DNA of 64,000 nt from CALRGE01 sp964360635 (GCA_964360635.1 CAYHXO010000002.1:62001-126000); one strand, 5' to 3'; positions 9,098 through 17,775 are shown, counted from the first letter of the stretch. The notes: a model not told the origin generated them from the sequence alone. A program made the numbers and translations.

Positions 9098-9126
9098 AAT
9101 ATACGTAGGAAGAACTTGGATTGCAA
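9098..9126 (-). promoter_or_regulatory. promoter of the rplS-rnhB-csaB operon
   Basis: On the minus strand TTGCAA (9121-9126) and TATATT (9098-9103) are separated by 17 bases. Transcription would begin near 9091, about 19 bases before the rplS ATG. Confidence 0.7.
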
Positions 9127-9133
9127 GGCCAAA

Positions 9134-9694
9134 TTATACAAAATGTTTTTCCAGCTTGTTTACACCTATAATGTTCTCTTGATCTTGAATTAGATCTAGT
9201 ATGAATTTATCTCTACATTTTAGTCTATAGATGAATTCGTCAGTGTTTAATGTGCTGAATCTAATAGGATCCCCTGTTTGGATAGTATCAAGATATTTTT
9301 CTAGGTCGTTTTTATTCAAATCACCTACCAATAATATATCAACTTGAGAATCTTTACCGACGAATACTCCGGAAAGTATCATAAAATCTAAAGTTCCCAT
9401 CTTACTAATGTTCTTAATTAAGTTTTCAGTTGAGATACTTGCTTTGATAATTATATTTCTTAGTTCTTTAAATAGAATAAAACTTTTATTTACGGTGAAA
9501 AACTTCTTTCTATTCTTCATTTTACTCTTTAAAAGGCCCATTCTTTTGAGATTGTCTAATTCCCTTCTAACAGAGTTGATTTGCTCGTCTAAACTTCTGG
9601 TTAATTCACGTACAAAGAATTCTCCGTCAGGGTTTAGTAAAAACAAAGTTAAGAGTTTCACTCGCGCTTTAGATGTAAACAGATGCTTAAGCAT
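9134..9694 (-). CDS. winged-helix regulator with nucleotidyltransferase-like C-terminal domain
   Basis: The 187-residue protein begins with a winged helix (MLKHLFTSKARVKLLTLFLL, then VRELTRSLDEQINSVRRELD as recognition region, then LLKSKMKNRKKFFTVN as wing). The second half (MILSGVFVGKDSQVDILLVG) resembles minimal nucleotidyltransferase-like domains fused to such HTH proteins in Patescibacteria and archaea. I start at MLKHLF (9694); an upstream in-frame ATG at 9751 would add 19 atypical residues and cover the putative operator. The target is unknown; autoregulation through the 9721-9749 inverted repeat is inferred. Confidence 0.7.
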   Translation of the reverse strand: MLKHLFTSKARVKLLTLFLLNPDGEFFVRELTRSLDEQINSVRRELDNLKRMGLLKSKMKNRKKFFTVNKSFILFKELRNIIIKASISTENLIKNISKMGTLDFMILSGVFVGKDSQVDILLVGDLNKNDLEKYLDTIQTGDPIRFSTLNTDEFIYRLKCRDKFILDLIQDQENIIGVNKLEKHFV

Positions 9695-9720
9695 GCATAC
9701 ATAATTTATCCAATACATCG

Positions 9721-9749
9721 GCAATGTATAATTTATTGATACACATTGC
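9721..9749. promoter_or_regulatory. inverted repeat upstream of the winged-helix gene (possible operator)
   Basis: Arms GCAATGT (9721-9727) and ACATTGC (9743-9749) are a perfect 7-base inverted repeat with a 15-base AT-rich spacer, 27 bases upstream of the chosen start codon. The position fits an autoregulatory operator. No binding data. Confidence 0.4.
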
Positions 9750-9786
9750 AAGACGAAATTTATCTAAACCTGTTCTTTCCTTATCA

Positions 9787-9833
9787 TGAAGCCATTAATT
9801 CTGTATACTTTTTTTATACAGCACTGAAGCCAT
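9787..9833. repeat. palindrome flanked by a direct repeat
   Basis: CTGTATA (9801-9807) and TATACAG (9815-9821) form a perfect hairpin with loop CTTTTTT. It is bracketed by direct repeats TGAAGCCAT at 9787-9795 and 9825-9833. Could be a regulator site or a small mobile-element footprint; function unknown. Confidence 0.45.
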
Positions 9834-9868
9834 GAATAAGAAATTGATTCATAATTTACAGATTGAAA

Positions 9869-9897
9869 TAAAAAAAGAGAGGGCACTTAACCCTCTC
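9869..9897 (-). terminator. intrinsic terminator of tig
   Basis: On the minus strand GAGAGGG (9897-9891) pairs with CCCTCTC (9883-9877) around a 7-base loop, followed by a run of T. It sits 24 bases beyond the tig stop. Confidence 0.8.
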
Positions 9898-9920
9898 AAA
9901 TTTATCTATATTTTCTATGA

Positions 9921-11201
9921 CTATGCTTTGTGCTTCTTGATCAAGTTTTTAAGCATCAATTGATTTTTCAATTGCTCTAATTGCTTGGAACCTTCTGCAT
10001 AATAATCTTTCATTTTTTCAGCATATTCTTTTGGATAATGCCCCACCTGGTGAGCAATTTCTGTCTTAACATCTTCATCACTAACTGTGATTTTTTCCAT
10101 TTCGTATAACTTTTCAATTCCAAGTCTAATTAGAACCTGCTTCCCTGCCTGAGCACGGAATTCTTCACGAATATCTTTCCCATCTTGTTTTTTAAGTGAT
10201 TCGTAATCTTCCCATTTCATTCCTGTTTTAGTAACTTCAGATTTCAATCTTTCAAGAAGTAGATCAATTTCTCTTTCTACCATTGAATCAGGCACTTCAG
10301 CCTCAAAGTACTCTGAAAGTTTTTCAATTACATCATTTTCAAGCTGAATTTCTGCATCATGTTCTTTCTGATGCCCCAATTCAGTTTTTATTTCTACTTT
10401 AAGATCAGCTAAAGTTTTGTGTTTTCCATCTGTTAGTTCTTCTGCAAATGCATCATTTAATTCTTGAGTCTCTGATTCTTCAACTCTGTTAAGCTTAACG
10501 TGAAATTTCACTTTCTTATCCTGAAAGTTCTTTGAGTGATAATCTTTTGGGAATGTGATTTCGAAATCTTTCTCATCATCTTTCTTCAAACCAATCAATT
10601 CTTCTTCAAAACCTGGAATAAAGTAGTTTTCACCAATAATTACAGGGTGATTTTTGCTGGAAGTTCCGTCTAAGGGAACACCCTGCATATCTTTTCCGTC
10701 AAAATCGATTTCAACTCTGTCATTTTTTTGAACTGCTCTGTCTGCATCGTGCCATTTTCTACCTTTCTTAAGGAGGTTTTGTAATACCTCATCCATTTCT
10801 GCATCTTTAATTTCTTGTTTTTTTGCTGCAACTTTCACTTTTTCATAGCCATCTTTAATTGTAAGTTCAGGAAAAACTGAAACAATTGCTTCATATTTGA
10901 AAGGATCTTCTGATATTACAGTTACTTTTGGATAAGCCACCGGCTTTACATCATTTTCTTTGATAGCTTTTTCATAAGTATCTGAGAGTGCAATTTCCAT
11001 CATGTGAGCTTTGAATGTCTTTTCCCCGACATGTTTTTCAAGCACATCTAGTGGAATATGACCCGGTCTAAAACCATCTATTTTGACTTCATTTTGAAGA
11101 ATTTTTGCAGTTTCAGATTTATAGGTAAGTAGCGTTTTTTCGCTTACTTCTACGGTAATCTTAACTTCTGACTTTTTGAGTTTTTCAATTTGTACTTTCA
11201 T
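9921..11201 (-). CDS. tig: trigger factor, ribosome-bound chaperone
   Basis: Binds at the ribosome exit tunnel and folds nascent chains; also a peptidyl-prolyl isomerase. The N-terminal ribosome-binding signature is present as GFRPGHIPLDVLEK. The middle FKBP domain includes NDRVEIDFDGKDMQGVPLDG and IPGFEEELIGLK. A long helical substrate-binding C-terminus follows. I start at MKVQIEKLKKSEVKI (11201), the usual trigger factor beginning, giving 426 residues; the longer frame to 11306 would run over the divergent promoter. Ends at a strong terminator. Confidence 0.95.
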   Translation of the reverse strand: MKVQIEKLKKSEVKITVEVSEKTLLTYKSETAKILQNEVKIDGFRPGHIPLDVLEKHVGEKTFKAHMMEIALSDTYEKAIKENDVKPVAYPKVTVISEDPFKYEAIVSVFPELTIKDGYEKVKVAAKKQEIKDAEMDEVLQNLLKKGRKWHDADRAVQKNDRVEIDFDGKDMQGVPLDGTSSKNHPVIIGENYFIPGFEEELIGLKKDDEKDFEITFPKDYHSKNFQDKKVKFHVKLNRVEESETQELNDAFAEELTDGKHKTLADLKVEIKTELGHQKEHDAEIQLENDVIEKLSEYFEAEVPDSMVEREIDLLLERLKSEVTKTGMKWEDYESLKKQDGKDIREEFRAQAGKQVLIRLGIEKLYEMEKITVSDEDVKTEIAHQVGHYPKEYAEKMKDYYAEGSKQLEQLKNQLMLKNLIKKHKA

Positions 11202-11226
11202 TGCGTTGGGTAAGAAATTCCTGAGC

Positions 11227-11255
11227 AGGATACTCGATGGCCGTCCATATTGCAA
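11227..11255 (-). promoter_or_regulatory. tig promoter sharing its -35 box with the divergent gene
   Basis: On the minus strand the palindromic TTGCAA (11250-11255) is followed after 17 bases by TATCCT (11227-11232). The same hexamer is the -35 box of the plus-strand promoter. Confidence 0.5.
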
Positions 11256-11278
11256 TTTATTCGAATTCTTGCTATAAT
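11250..11278 (+). promoter_or_regulatory. strong extended -10 promoter of the 1441-residue protein gene
   Basis: TTGCAA (11250-11255), 17-base spacer, perfect TATAAT (11273-11278) preceded by TGC. Transcription should start near 11285, leaving ~15 bases of leader without a Shine-Dalgarno site before the ATG at 11300. Confidence 0.8.
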
Positions 11279-11299
11279 TGCTAGATATAAATTTTACGT

Positions 11300-14200
11300 A
11301 TGGCAAAAAATCAAGAAAAACTTGAGGCTCAAAAATTGACGCCTAAGGAGAAACGAGCCGAAAAAAAAGATCTGCGTGAAAAAGAACTTCAGGCTGAGAC
11401 TGATTTATTTTTGAGAAAATATCTTGAAGTTAAAGATACTGACCCGGAAGCTGATAAGAATAGACAATATTGGAGAGACCAATACTTCAATAAATACTCA
11501 ATGACTCAGTTTAGAGGTGAAAAGTTGGGCACATTTGGCCAAGACGAAGATAAAGTATGGGAACTTAATATTGAAGATTATAATAGTAGAATGAGTGGGA
11601 ATGGTAGTATTTTTGCGAAACCTGGTGCAATTTCAAGTGGAGGTGAGTCAATGGCTGAAGCAAGAAGTGAAATTAAATTGGAGGATTTGATTGAAAAAAG
11701 AGTTGACCTTAAAAAAGAAATTGATGGAACATTAGAAGATAACGCAGGATTAGAAAAAATCGTCCAAGACTTTTATGATCAGAATGTAAATCCTAACAGT
11801 CTTCTTGGAGATAATCATAATCTAGAGGACCGAGAAAGAGCGATTAAGATTTTATTTGCTACAAAACCTGAACTTGCCGCAAAAGTGATAAGAATATTAT
11901 CAATGACAAAAGCAGAACAAGTTGGAAATAATCTTTATAAAGATACATACGAATTCATACAAAGTACTGAAGCTAAGCTTGAAGAGAGATACAAAATTCA
12001 TGAAGAAACAAGAATAAGTCTTGATGAAATATCAAAAGGATCACCGAGTGACTTCTTAAAAAAGAAGATGAAGAACTCTATCGATTTCTTTAGAGAAAAA
12101 CCGGTAGCTGGAATTTTGGGCGTAGCAACAATTGGTGGATTATTGGTTTATCTTTCACAAGCTAAGAAAGAGACAGATCCCTGGAAGGCAGGCGCATGGG
12201 ATTGGATTAAGACTCTGGGTATATGGGGAACAGCTGCATATGGAATCAATACTGCTGTCTCTATGTATAATGATGACGGAAGAAGTGCAATTGATATGAT
12301 TTTTAGTAATCCTGATCTGCATGACACAAGTGCTGTATTGAGTCTCTTTAAAGATGATATTGAGGGGCTTACCGGAGATGATAGAAACGCAGTTGATGCT
12401 TTACTTAAAATTGCGAATACAGATGCTGATCATGTTTTTGATATCTTCGAAGTTGCACAAAATTCACATACTAGCACTATAGACCCAAGTGTTTTCGGTG
12501 CATTAGGAGGAGTGAGCCATGATCAAATTAAAGGTATCAGAGGTGATAATCTATATATTGGGTTGGAAACAGTTATGCAAAAATTGGGGCAACAGGCTGG
12601 AGCAGGAGGTACAAAAGAAAATCAAATAAGAGTTGGTAAAATTAAATTTAAAGATATTACTCATTCACACCCAGGATTAAAATTTGCCTCATTAATGATA
12701 TTAATGGAGCAGAAACAACGCGAAGACAATGTTAAAGCAGGTAAAAAGGAGGATGGATCACCCATTGAATCACTCACAGATAGGGCTAAAGCTGCTGTAG
12801 GTATTGGTGGAGGAACAAAAATTGCCCGGGCATCTGGTGAATCTAGTGGCTCAACAGGTGGTGTTGAGGGTGGAAGTGCAGGGGCTAAAACTGCTAATGA
12901 AACATTCTTGGAATCAATCGGTGTAAAAAATACTGGTCTTGAAGGGCTTAAAACCGGCATGAACGGATTAATTAAAGATCAATTTTCAAAACTTGATGGG
13001 TTTGAGGAAAAATTGAAAGATAAATTTGTGGCTCTTTTCAAGGATTCAAAGTTTAAAACATTTATTGCAAGCAGAAAAGTTTCGTATGGAAAAGAGTTAT
13101 CTGAAGCAATGAGAGGAAAATCAGATGCTGATATAGAGACTGTTAAAATTGCACTTGGCGTCATAGCCAAAAATTTAATCGATGAAGTTGATGGCTACAC
13201 CGCTTACCTAAGCAGTCAGGATACAAGTTCTGAAATCGTACTACATGATGTTGAAGGAGTAGTAGTTCAAAATATGGTTACTGATCAAGTTTGGAAAGAC
13301 GGTGTCCTTGATGTATTCGATACATTACAACTTTATGAGATGGAAAGTTCATACTTTATAGATGAACCTGAAATGGATTTAAAGTTCGTTGAAATGTTCG
13401 TTAAGAAAATTGGATATGGAATCAATAGAGGTGGTAAAGTTACATCAGCTGACACTGATTTATATACAACTTATTATATTGATGAAGTTCACAAGATTCT
13501 TCCAAAGGATGCTGAAACGGCAGGCGGAGGTAAAAGACAAATTAGTGGTCAAGAATGGGAAGATGACCTAGTAAAAATGAGACGTATTCTTAGTTTTGAA
13601 GATTGGGTTGCACTCTCAGCAAAACCTCTTGCGGATGTTCTTAAAGAACATGATAAAGGTAGGGCAGTTCAAGAACGAAAAGCTGATGAATCAACATCAG
13701 AGAGAAAAGAACTTCTTGATAAGAAAGAAGCTAAAATTGATGCAGCATTCAACACTGCAGATAAATTGGATTGGGGTCTTACAAGAGATCAATTCGAAGC
13801 ATTTATCAGTAGAAGAAAAGGAACATATTTTGCAGAACTTAAGGCCGTTAGTGGAACAGGTGCTGCTGCGGAAAAATCAATGAACGACATCGTCGCAAGA
13901 GCTGAGGCTGAAGGTGAAATGTTTAGAAAATATTCAGCAAGAGAAGGGCACAATACTCCAACTGTATTGATGGAAGTACAACGAGAAATGATTGAAAAAG
14001 TTGTCACAGAAAAGAATTGGCAGGAAAGTGCAGTTCAAATTTTGAATTACACAAGTACTTCGTATGAAAAGGAAGGAATTACTTTCATATTGGATGAGCC
14101 TGAAATTTCAGTACAGTTAATGGATTTGTATTACAAAAATATTGATAACGGTTCAAGCAAGGAAAGTAATTCGGATGTACAAGCATATACGGATTATTTC

Positions 14201-15625
14201 CTTTATGAACTAACTTATACATTAGCAAATGATATAAATATCTCAGCAACTAATCTTGATGGATATGTTAAACAAGTGAGTACAAAAGAATGGGGGCAGG
14301 TTCAAAATAAATTGGGTGACATACAAACATTTGATGAATGGAAGGTTAAGAAAACATACAGACCTGAACTTAAAGAAAATGATCAAAAACGTGCAGTTAC
14401 AGATAGAGTTGCCGAAGAAGGTACTGAATTGGATAAATATTTGAGAGAAAGAATTAAGCAAATTGATGTTAAATTTGCTGAAGTTGAGCAACTTGATAAG
14501 AATATCTTACCTGATAATTTCGATGCATTCATTTCAATGCGAAGGCAGGCTTATGATAAGAAATTGGCTGATACAGCAAAAGGTAGAGCCGATATTCCAG
14601 CTACTCGAGCACTTCTTGATGATATCGTTGATGATGCACGACTAGAAGTTATGGATTACTTGCAATTCAAAGGAAGAGCGAGCTCCTCACCTGTTGTTTT
14701 ACTTGAGGCAGAAAAAATTATGCTTGAGCATGAATTAGGGAGACCGGATTGGAAAGCCAGTTCAGAGAAAGTTCTGCAGTTTGCGAATGCTACATATGAA
14801 TTTGAAAATCCAACATACGTAATTGATGATCCACAACTGATTGCGGATTTTATAAAAGTGTATCAATCAAAAATTGAGGGTTCTGCAACCGGTGTAGTTT
14901 CGAAAGATGCCGAAGATTACACAAGATTCTTCTTGTTTAATATGGCAAAAGTTTTACCGAAAGACCCAAACTATGCAGTTGGCAGCAAGAGAAAACAGAT
15001 CAGCCAAGAAGAATGGATTAGTTGTAAAAACAAAATGGATGCGATTCCAAAGTATACAGAATGGATGACTCTAACTCCTGCCCAGAAAGAAAAACCTGAA
15101 TTGGTTGAAAATGATTTGGTCAAAGCCGTTGCTGATAGAATTGAAGCTGAAAAGAAGGAATCCAACGAAGTGTTTATGAAGTGGTTTGATAAGGAGGTTG
15201 GTGTTTCTCAATGGTTAAGATTGGATGGTGCATGGCCACAAGAATTTAGAACGGAAGTTTCAAATAGATTAATCAGACTTTCACAAAATCCTACTTATAA
15301 GAATCTAACAAATGAAGAATATCAAAAAACTCTCCAGGAATATGCAAGGTATGTAATGGTTGAAAAAAGATTTTATGAATTGATGATTGCCAAGGATATT
15401 GATCCTGCAAATCTTAAAAATCATGTTGTGAAATCAATCGAGTCAAGTTTTGATAATAATTTTATGAAACCTGGTAAAACTGCGAAAGATTATAATGATG
15501 CGCTACAAACTGAATTAGGACGTGACACAAAAATTGCAGCAATTATTGATTTCCTCTCAATACAGGTTGGGCCTCTATATATTCCAATGATAGATGTAAT
15601 CAACTTCTACCCTGGAGGATTCTAA
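11300..15625 (+). CDS. very large membrane-associated protein with three tandem ~245-residue repeats, function unknown
   Basis: I do not recognise this 1441-residue protein. It starts with a charged coiled-coil-like region (Lys/Glu-rich, residues 1-60) and has no signal peptide. Two short hydrophobic stretches near residues 270-286 and 300-320 could be membrane segments. A Gly/Ser-rich linker follows at ~500-540. Three repeat units then begin at about 588, 835 and 1077, each opening with an F-x-A/T-FI-S-x-R-x-x-x-Y motif and continuing with a [FV]I[DL]-[DE][ED]P segment, a Tyr-rich helix and EEW/QEW. Charged linkers join the units. Repeat phases of 247 and 242 residues imply an internal triplication. 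A monocistronic strong promoter suggests an abundant product. The final ~120 residues are distinct. Confidence 0.85.
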   Translation: MAKNQEKLEAQKLTPKEKRAEKKDLREKELQAETDLFLRKYLEVKDTDPEADKNRQYWRDQYFNKYSMTQFRGEKLGTFGQDEDKVWELNIEDYNSRMSGNGSIFAKPGAISSGGESMAEARSEIKLEDLIEKRVDLKKEIDGTLEDNAGLEKIVQDFYDQNVNPNSLLGDNHNLEDRERAIKILFATKPELAAKVIRILSMTKAEQVGNNLYKDTYEFIQSTEAKLEERYKIHEETRISLDEISKGSPSDFLKKKMKNSIDFFREKPVAGILGVATIGGLLVYLSQAKKETDPWKAGAWDWIKTLGIWGTAAYGINTAVSMYNDDGRSAIDMIFSNPDLHDTSAVLSLFKDDIEGLTGDDRNAVDALLKIANTDADHVFDIFEVAQNSHTSTIDPSVFGALGGVSHDQIKGIRGDNLYIGLETVMQKLGQQAGAGGTKENQIRVGKIKFKDITHSHPGLKFASLMILMEQKQREDNVKAGKKEDGSPIESLTDRAKAAVGIGGGTKIARASGESSGSTGGVEGGSAGAKTANETFLESIGVKNTGLEGLKTGMNGLIKDQFSKLDGFEEKLKDKFVALFKDSKFKTFIASRKVSYGKELSEAMRGKSDADIETVKIALGVIAKNLIDEVDGYTAYLSSQDTSSEIVLHDVEGVVVQNMVTDQVWKDGVLDVFDTLQLYEMESSYFIDEPEMDLKFVEMFVKKIGYGINRGGKVTSADTDLYTTYYIDEVHKILPKDAETAGGGKRQISGQEWEDDLVKMRRILSFEDWVALSAKPLADVLKEHDKGRAVQERKADESTSERKELLDKKEAKIDAAFNTADKLDWGLTRDQFEAFISRRKGTYFAELKAVSGTGAAAEKSMNDIVARAEAEGEMFRKYSAREGHNTPTVLMEVQREMIEKVVTEKNWQESAVQILNYTSTSYEKEGITFILDEPEISVQLMDLYYKNIDNGSSKESNSDVQAYTDYFLYELTYTLANDINISATNLDGYVKQVSTKEWGQVQNKLGDIQTFDEWKVKKTYRPELKENDQKRAVTDRVAEEGTELDKYLRERIKQIDVKFAEVEQLDKNILPDNFDAFISMRRQAYDKKLADTAKGRADIPATRALLDDIVDDARLEVMDYLQFKGRASSSPVVLLEAEKIMLEHELGRPDWKASSEKVLQFANATYEFENPTYVIDDPQLIADFIKVYQSKIEGSATGVVSKDAEDYTRFFLFNMAKVLPKDPNYAVGSKRKQISQEEWISCKNKMDAIPKYTEWMTLTPAQKEKPELVENDLVKAVADRIEAEKKESNEVFMKWFDKEVGVSQWLRLDGAWPQEFRTEVSNRLIRLSQNPTYKNLTNEEYQKTLQEYARYVMVEKRFYELMIAKDIDPANLKNHVVKSIESSFDNNFMKPGKTAKDYNDALQTELGRDTKIAAIIDFLSIQVGPLYIPMIDVINFYPGGF

Positions 15626-15689
15626 TAAATAGTGGTTTTGGCAGAGTTACAAGTGGTGGCTTAATGATGTGATAATCTTGGAAGTTTTG

Positions 15690-15780
15690 CTTATCGTGAC
15701 ACAGTCTTATTAACAACCTGATGAGATTTGAAGTAAGTAAAAATTTCCAACCTGGTTAGCGCGACACTGTCGCGATAAGG
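15690..15780. repeat. nested inverted repeats in the gap after the giant gene (possible structured RNA)
   Basis: A near-perfect 23-base palindrome covers 15756-15778 (core GCGACA-C-TGTCGC). A second copy of half of it lies upstream in inverted orientation: CTTATCGTGACACAGT at 15690-15705 versus CTTATCGCGACAGTGT read from 15779 back to 15764. The region could fold either as a local hairpin or as a ~90-base stem-loop. No T-run follows, so it is a poor intrinsic terminator. Confidence 0.45.
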
Positions 15781-15834
15781 AAATCTAACTCTTTTCTGAG
15801 CTTAGAGAGAATACTCATATTGTAATAGTTAAAT

Positions 15835-15863
15835 TTGACTAAGATATAGTAATATGTTATTTT
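15835..15863 (+). promoter_or_regulatory. promoter of the secreted metallopeptidase
   Basis: TTGACT (15835-15840), 17 bases, TATTTT (15858-15863); expected start near 15870, 15 bases before the ATG. Confidence 0.65.
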
Positions 15864-15884
15864 GCCTGCCTTTAATTGGGCTGC

Positions 15885-16553
15885 ATGAAGTGGAAATTGT
15901 CATTGGCGATTCTAGTTATTACAGTTATGGGGCTGGGATTTAGCGTGCCAAAAGTTGAAGCCGAAAAAGTAAAACATATTCAGAATCAGTTTGAAAGCCA
16001 TAAGTTTTTTCGTTCTGCACCTGTATCGCGACTTCCCTTCTCAACTCTTGTACGTGGAGAAGTTCCTAAAGTATCTATGAGGAAATGTAGAGAAGGAATT
16101 ATTGAGACTTTGGAGAGGCTACCAAATGAAGTTTCTTCGAAGTTGAAGGTTTTAATTTTGAATTTTGTAGGTGGTGATAGAGGTCTGGCCGATTCGGAAA
16201 AAGTGATTTTAAGATGTGATGTTGAGCTGGAAGAGCGGTTGAGAGTGTTTTTGCATGAAATGGGGCACGTGGCCTATCTGAGCTCAAGCTCATTGATACG
16301 GTCGGAATATAAAAAATTATGGGAAAAAAGTGGTGAAGGAGACTTTGTTTCAGGTTATGCGCAAGAGGATGAATTTGAAGATTTTGCAGAGAGTTTTTTG
16401 GCTTTTGTTGAGTTTGGAGGGTCGTTTCGCGGTTCAGGAAGTTTGGTAGTGGCTGAAAAATATGATTTTATTGAAAAAAACTTCTTCCCGGATAGAGTTT
16501 ATAATGGAGAACGAGTCGATTTTGCTCTGGCGTTTGATATGACCAAACTATAA
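15885..16553 (+). CDS. secreted HExxH metallopeptidase-like protein
   Basis: The 222-residue product has a signal peptide (MKWKLSLAILVITVMGLGFS, cut probably after VEA near residue 26). Zinc motif HEMGH is at residues 124-128; EDFAESF about 40 residues later offers a candidate third ligand (Glu), the gluzincin arrangement. I use the ATG at 15885; a TTG three codons earlier is in frame but less likely. The family is not identified, so the substrate is unknown. Its 3' end overlaps the convergent thioredoxin-like lipoprotein gene by 6 bases. Confidence 0.65.
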   Translation: MKWKLSLAILVITVMGLGFSVPKVEAEKVKHIQNQFESHKFFRSAPVSRLPFSTLVRGEVPKVSMRKCREGIIETLERLPNEVSSKLKVLILNFVGGDRGLADSEKVILRCDVELEERLRVFLHEMGHVAYLSSSSLIRSEYKKLWEKSGEGDFVSGYAQEDEFEDFAESFLAFVEFGGSFRGSGSLVVAEKYDFIEKNFFPDRVYNGERVDFALAFDMTKL

Positions 16554-16886
16554 AGGAGATTCACAAGAAGTTTTCTCGGCTAGTTCTGGGAAGCTTTGTT
16601 TGCCAATTAAATATGAACCATCTGAGAAAATCCAGGTTGGATATGAGTTGATTTTGGCTTCTTTGCAGGCTTTGTAATTTGAATTTTTCGCATATTTGTC
16701 ACATTCGACGTAATTTAAGTATTTTGCCGAGTCTTCAAAAAATGCCTTTTGTTCCTTACAATGTTCACATGAAAGAGAGCCGTAGAAAATGGCGCCTTGA
16801 TCTGTTAAACACTGTGCGAAGGTATCTAGTTTAGATTGGCAGGATGTGAGAAGAATAAGAAGAAGGAATGGCGCGATTTTTTTCAT
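16548..16886 (-). CDS. thioredoxin-like lipoprotein (VKOR-partner type)
   Basis: 112 residues. The lipobox LLTSC gives a lipidated Cys16, so it acts outside the membrane. The fold matches the thioredoxin domain found fused to or beside vitamin K epoxide reductase homologues. It has FYGSLSCEHCKEQKAFF with the redox pair CEHC (40-43), then YVECD and the cis-Pro region NSYPTWIF. Likely role: disulfide formation or reduction in exported Cys-containing proteins, such as the large surface proteins here. No VKOR integral membrane partner is in the window. Confidence 0.8.
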   Translation of the reverse strand: MKKIAPFLLLILLTSCQSKLDTFAQCLTDQGAIFYGSLSCEHCKEQKAFFEDSAKYLNYVECDKYAKNSNYKACKEAKINSYPTWIFSDGSYLIGKQSFPELAEKTSCESPL

Positions 16887-16901
16887 TATTCTTATTTAGG
16901 T

Positions 16902-16929
16902 TTGCAAAATCATCATAAAACGATACTAT
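16902..16929 (+). promoter_or_regulatory. tRNA-His promoter
   Basis: TTGCAA (16902-16907), 16 bases, TACTAT (16924-16929), 17 bases ahead of the tRNA 5' end. Confidence 0.55.
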
Positions 16930-16946
16930 TGCGTGGTCAAATTTAT

Positions 16947-17024
16947 GGTGGGTGTAGCTCAGTTGGTTAGAGCGCCAGGTTGTGGCCCTGGAGGCCGTGG
17001 GTTCGAACCCCATCACTCACCCCA
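16947..17024 (+). tRNA. tRNA-His (GTG anticodon)
   Basis: Cloverleaf with the extra G at -1 (16947) typical of tRNA-His, acceptor GTGGGTG/CACTCAC with one G-U pair, D-arm TAGCTCAGTTGGTTAGAGC, anticodon stem CCAGG/CCTGG with GTG at 16982-16984, T-loop GTTCGAAC, and encoded CCA at 17022-17024. Confidence 0.97.
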
Positions 17025-17027
17025 TTA

Positions 17028-17044
17028 CTCGACAAAAAGTCGAG
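17028..17044 (+). terminator. hairpin after tRNA-His
   Basis: CTCGAC-AAAAA-GTCGAG, 4 bases after the CCA end, followed by a T-rich but interrupted stretch. Probably a terminator or processing site. Confidence 0.5.
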
Positions 17045-17064
17045 CTGTTTGGGTTTCTCGTTGT

Positions 17065-17724
17065 TTAATACTTCTTCTTCCCGTAGATTTCCCAATTAGT
17101 TAGAGCTTCCCTTCCTTGTTTGTCGAAGGCGAGTTTTGCAGTTTTCACGAGGCCAAGGGCTTCTTCCCAAGTATCAACAATGAAGATGAAGTGCATATCT
17201 TCTTCAGACATCAATTTATTTTTCAGCGGCCATTTTTTGATCCACTTAATTAGATCCTTCCACATTTCACCAACCAAAACTATTGGCATTCTCTTAAGAT
17301 GCTTCACTTGCAATAATTGCCACGTGTAGAAAAGTTCAAGACAGGTTCCAATTCCACCAGGTGCAACAACAATCATACTTGAAAGAAGCATGAATTCATC
17401 TAGTCGAGTTGAAAATCGATCATGATTCTCTAGAAGATCTAAGTCTTTATTTGGTTCTTGTTCAAAAGGAAGTCTAATGTTTAAACCAATTGTGTGTGAT
17501 TTAATTTTTGCATGATCACTTCCATCTCTATGACCGGCGCTTGCTGCGCTCATTATTCCCGGCCCGCCTCCACTAATAACATCAACTCCCATTTTTCCGA
17601 TACTCTTTGCAAGTTTGTATATGTCTTTATATACAGGATCTTTTGCTTGGATTCTTGCAGAACCGAATATGGTTACTCTGAATTCGTGGCTCGCAAGTTC
17701 TTTCTTTGGGATCTTTTTTTCCAT
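17065..17724 (-). CDS. LOG-family Rossmann-fold nucleotide hydrolase
   Basis: 219 residues. It has both LOG signatures: VISGGGPGIMSAASAGH and VAPGGIGTCLELFYTWQL (the PGGxGTxxE motif that binds nucleotide phosphate and carries the catalytic Glu). Family members cleave nucleoside 5'-monophosphates to base and ribose-5-phosphate, or act on cytokinin ribotides. A nucleotide-salvage role that feeds ribose-5-phosphate would fit the neighbouring pentose phosphate genes, but this is inference. It is divergent from pgi with a 51-base gap. Confidence 0.88.
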   Translation of the reverse strand: MEKKIPKKELASHEFRVTIFGSARIQAKDPVYKDIYKLAKSIGKMGVDVISGGGPGIMSAASAGHRDGSDHAKIKSHTIGLNIRLPFEQEPNKDLDLLENHDRFSTRLDEFMLLSSMIVVAPGGIGTCLELFYTWQLLQVKHLKRMPIVLVGEMWKDLIKWIKKWPLKNKLMSEEDMHFIFIVDTWEEALGLVKTAKLAFDKQGREALTNWEIYGKKKY

Positions 17725-17775
17725 GAGCAGATTTTAAACTTTAATTTTAAAAAATGTAAGAGTAAAATTTTACAG

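Noticed and set aside
16831..17016. 61-residue minus-strand frame reading MMGFEPTASRATTWRSNQLS
   Set aside because: This is the familiar false protein from the antisense of a tRNA; it lies over tRNA-His.
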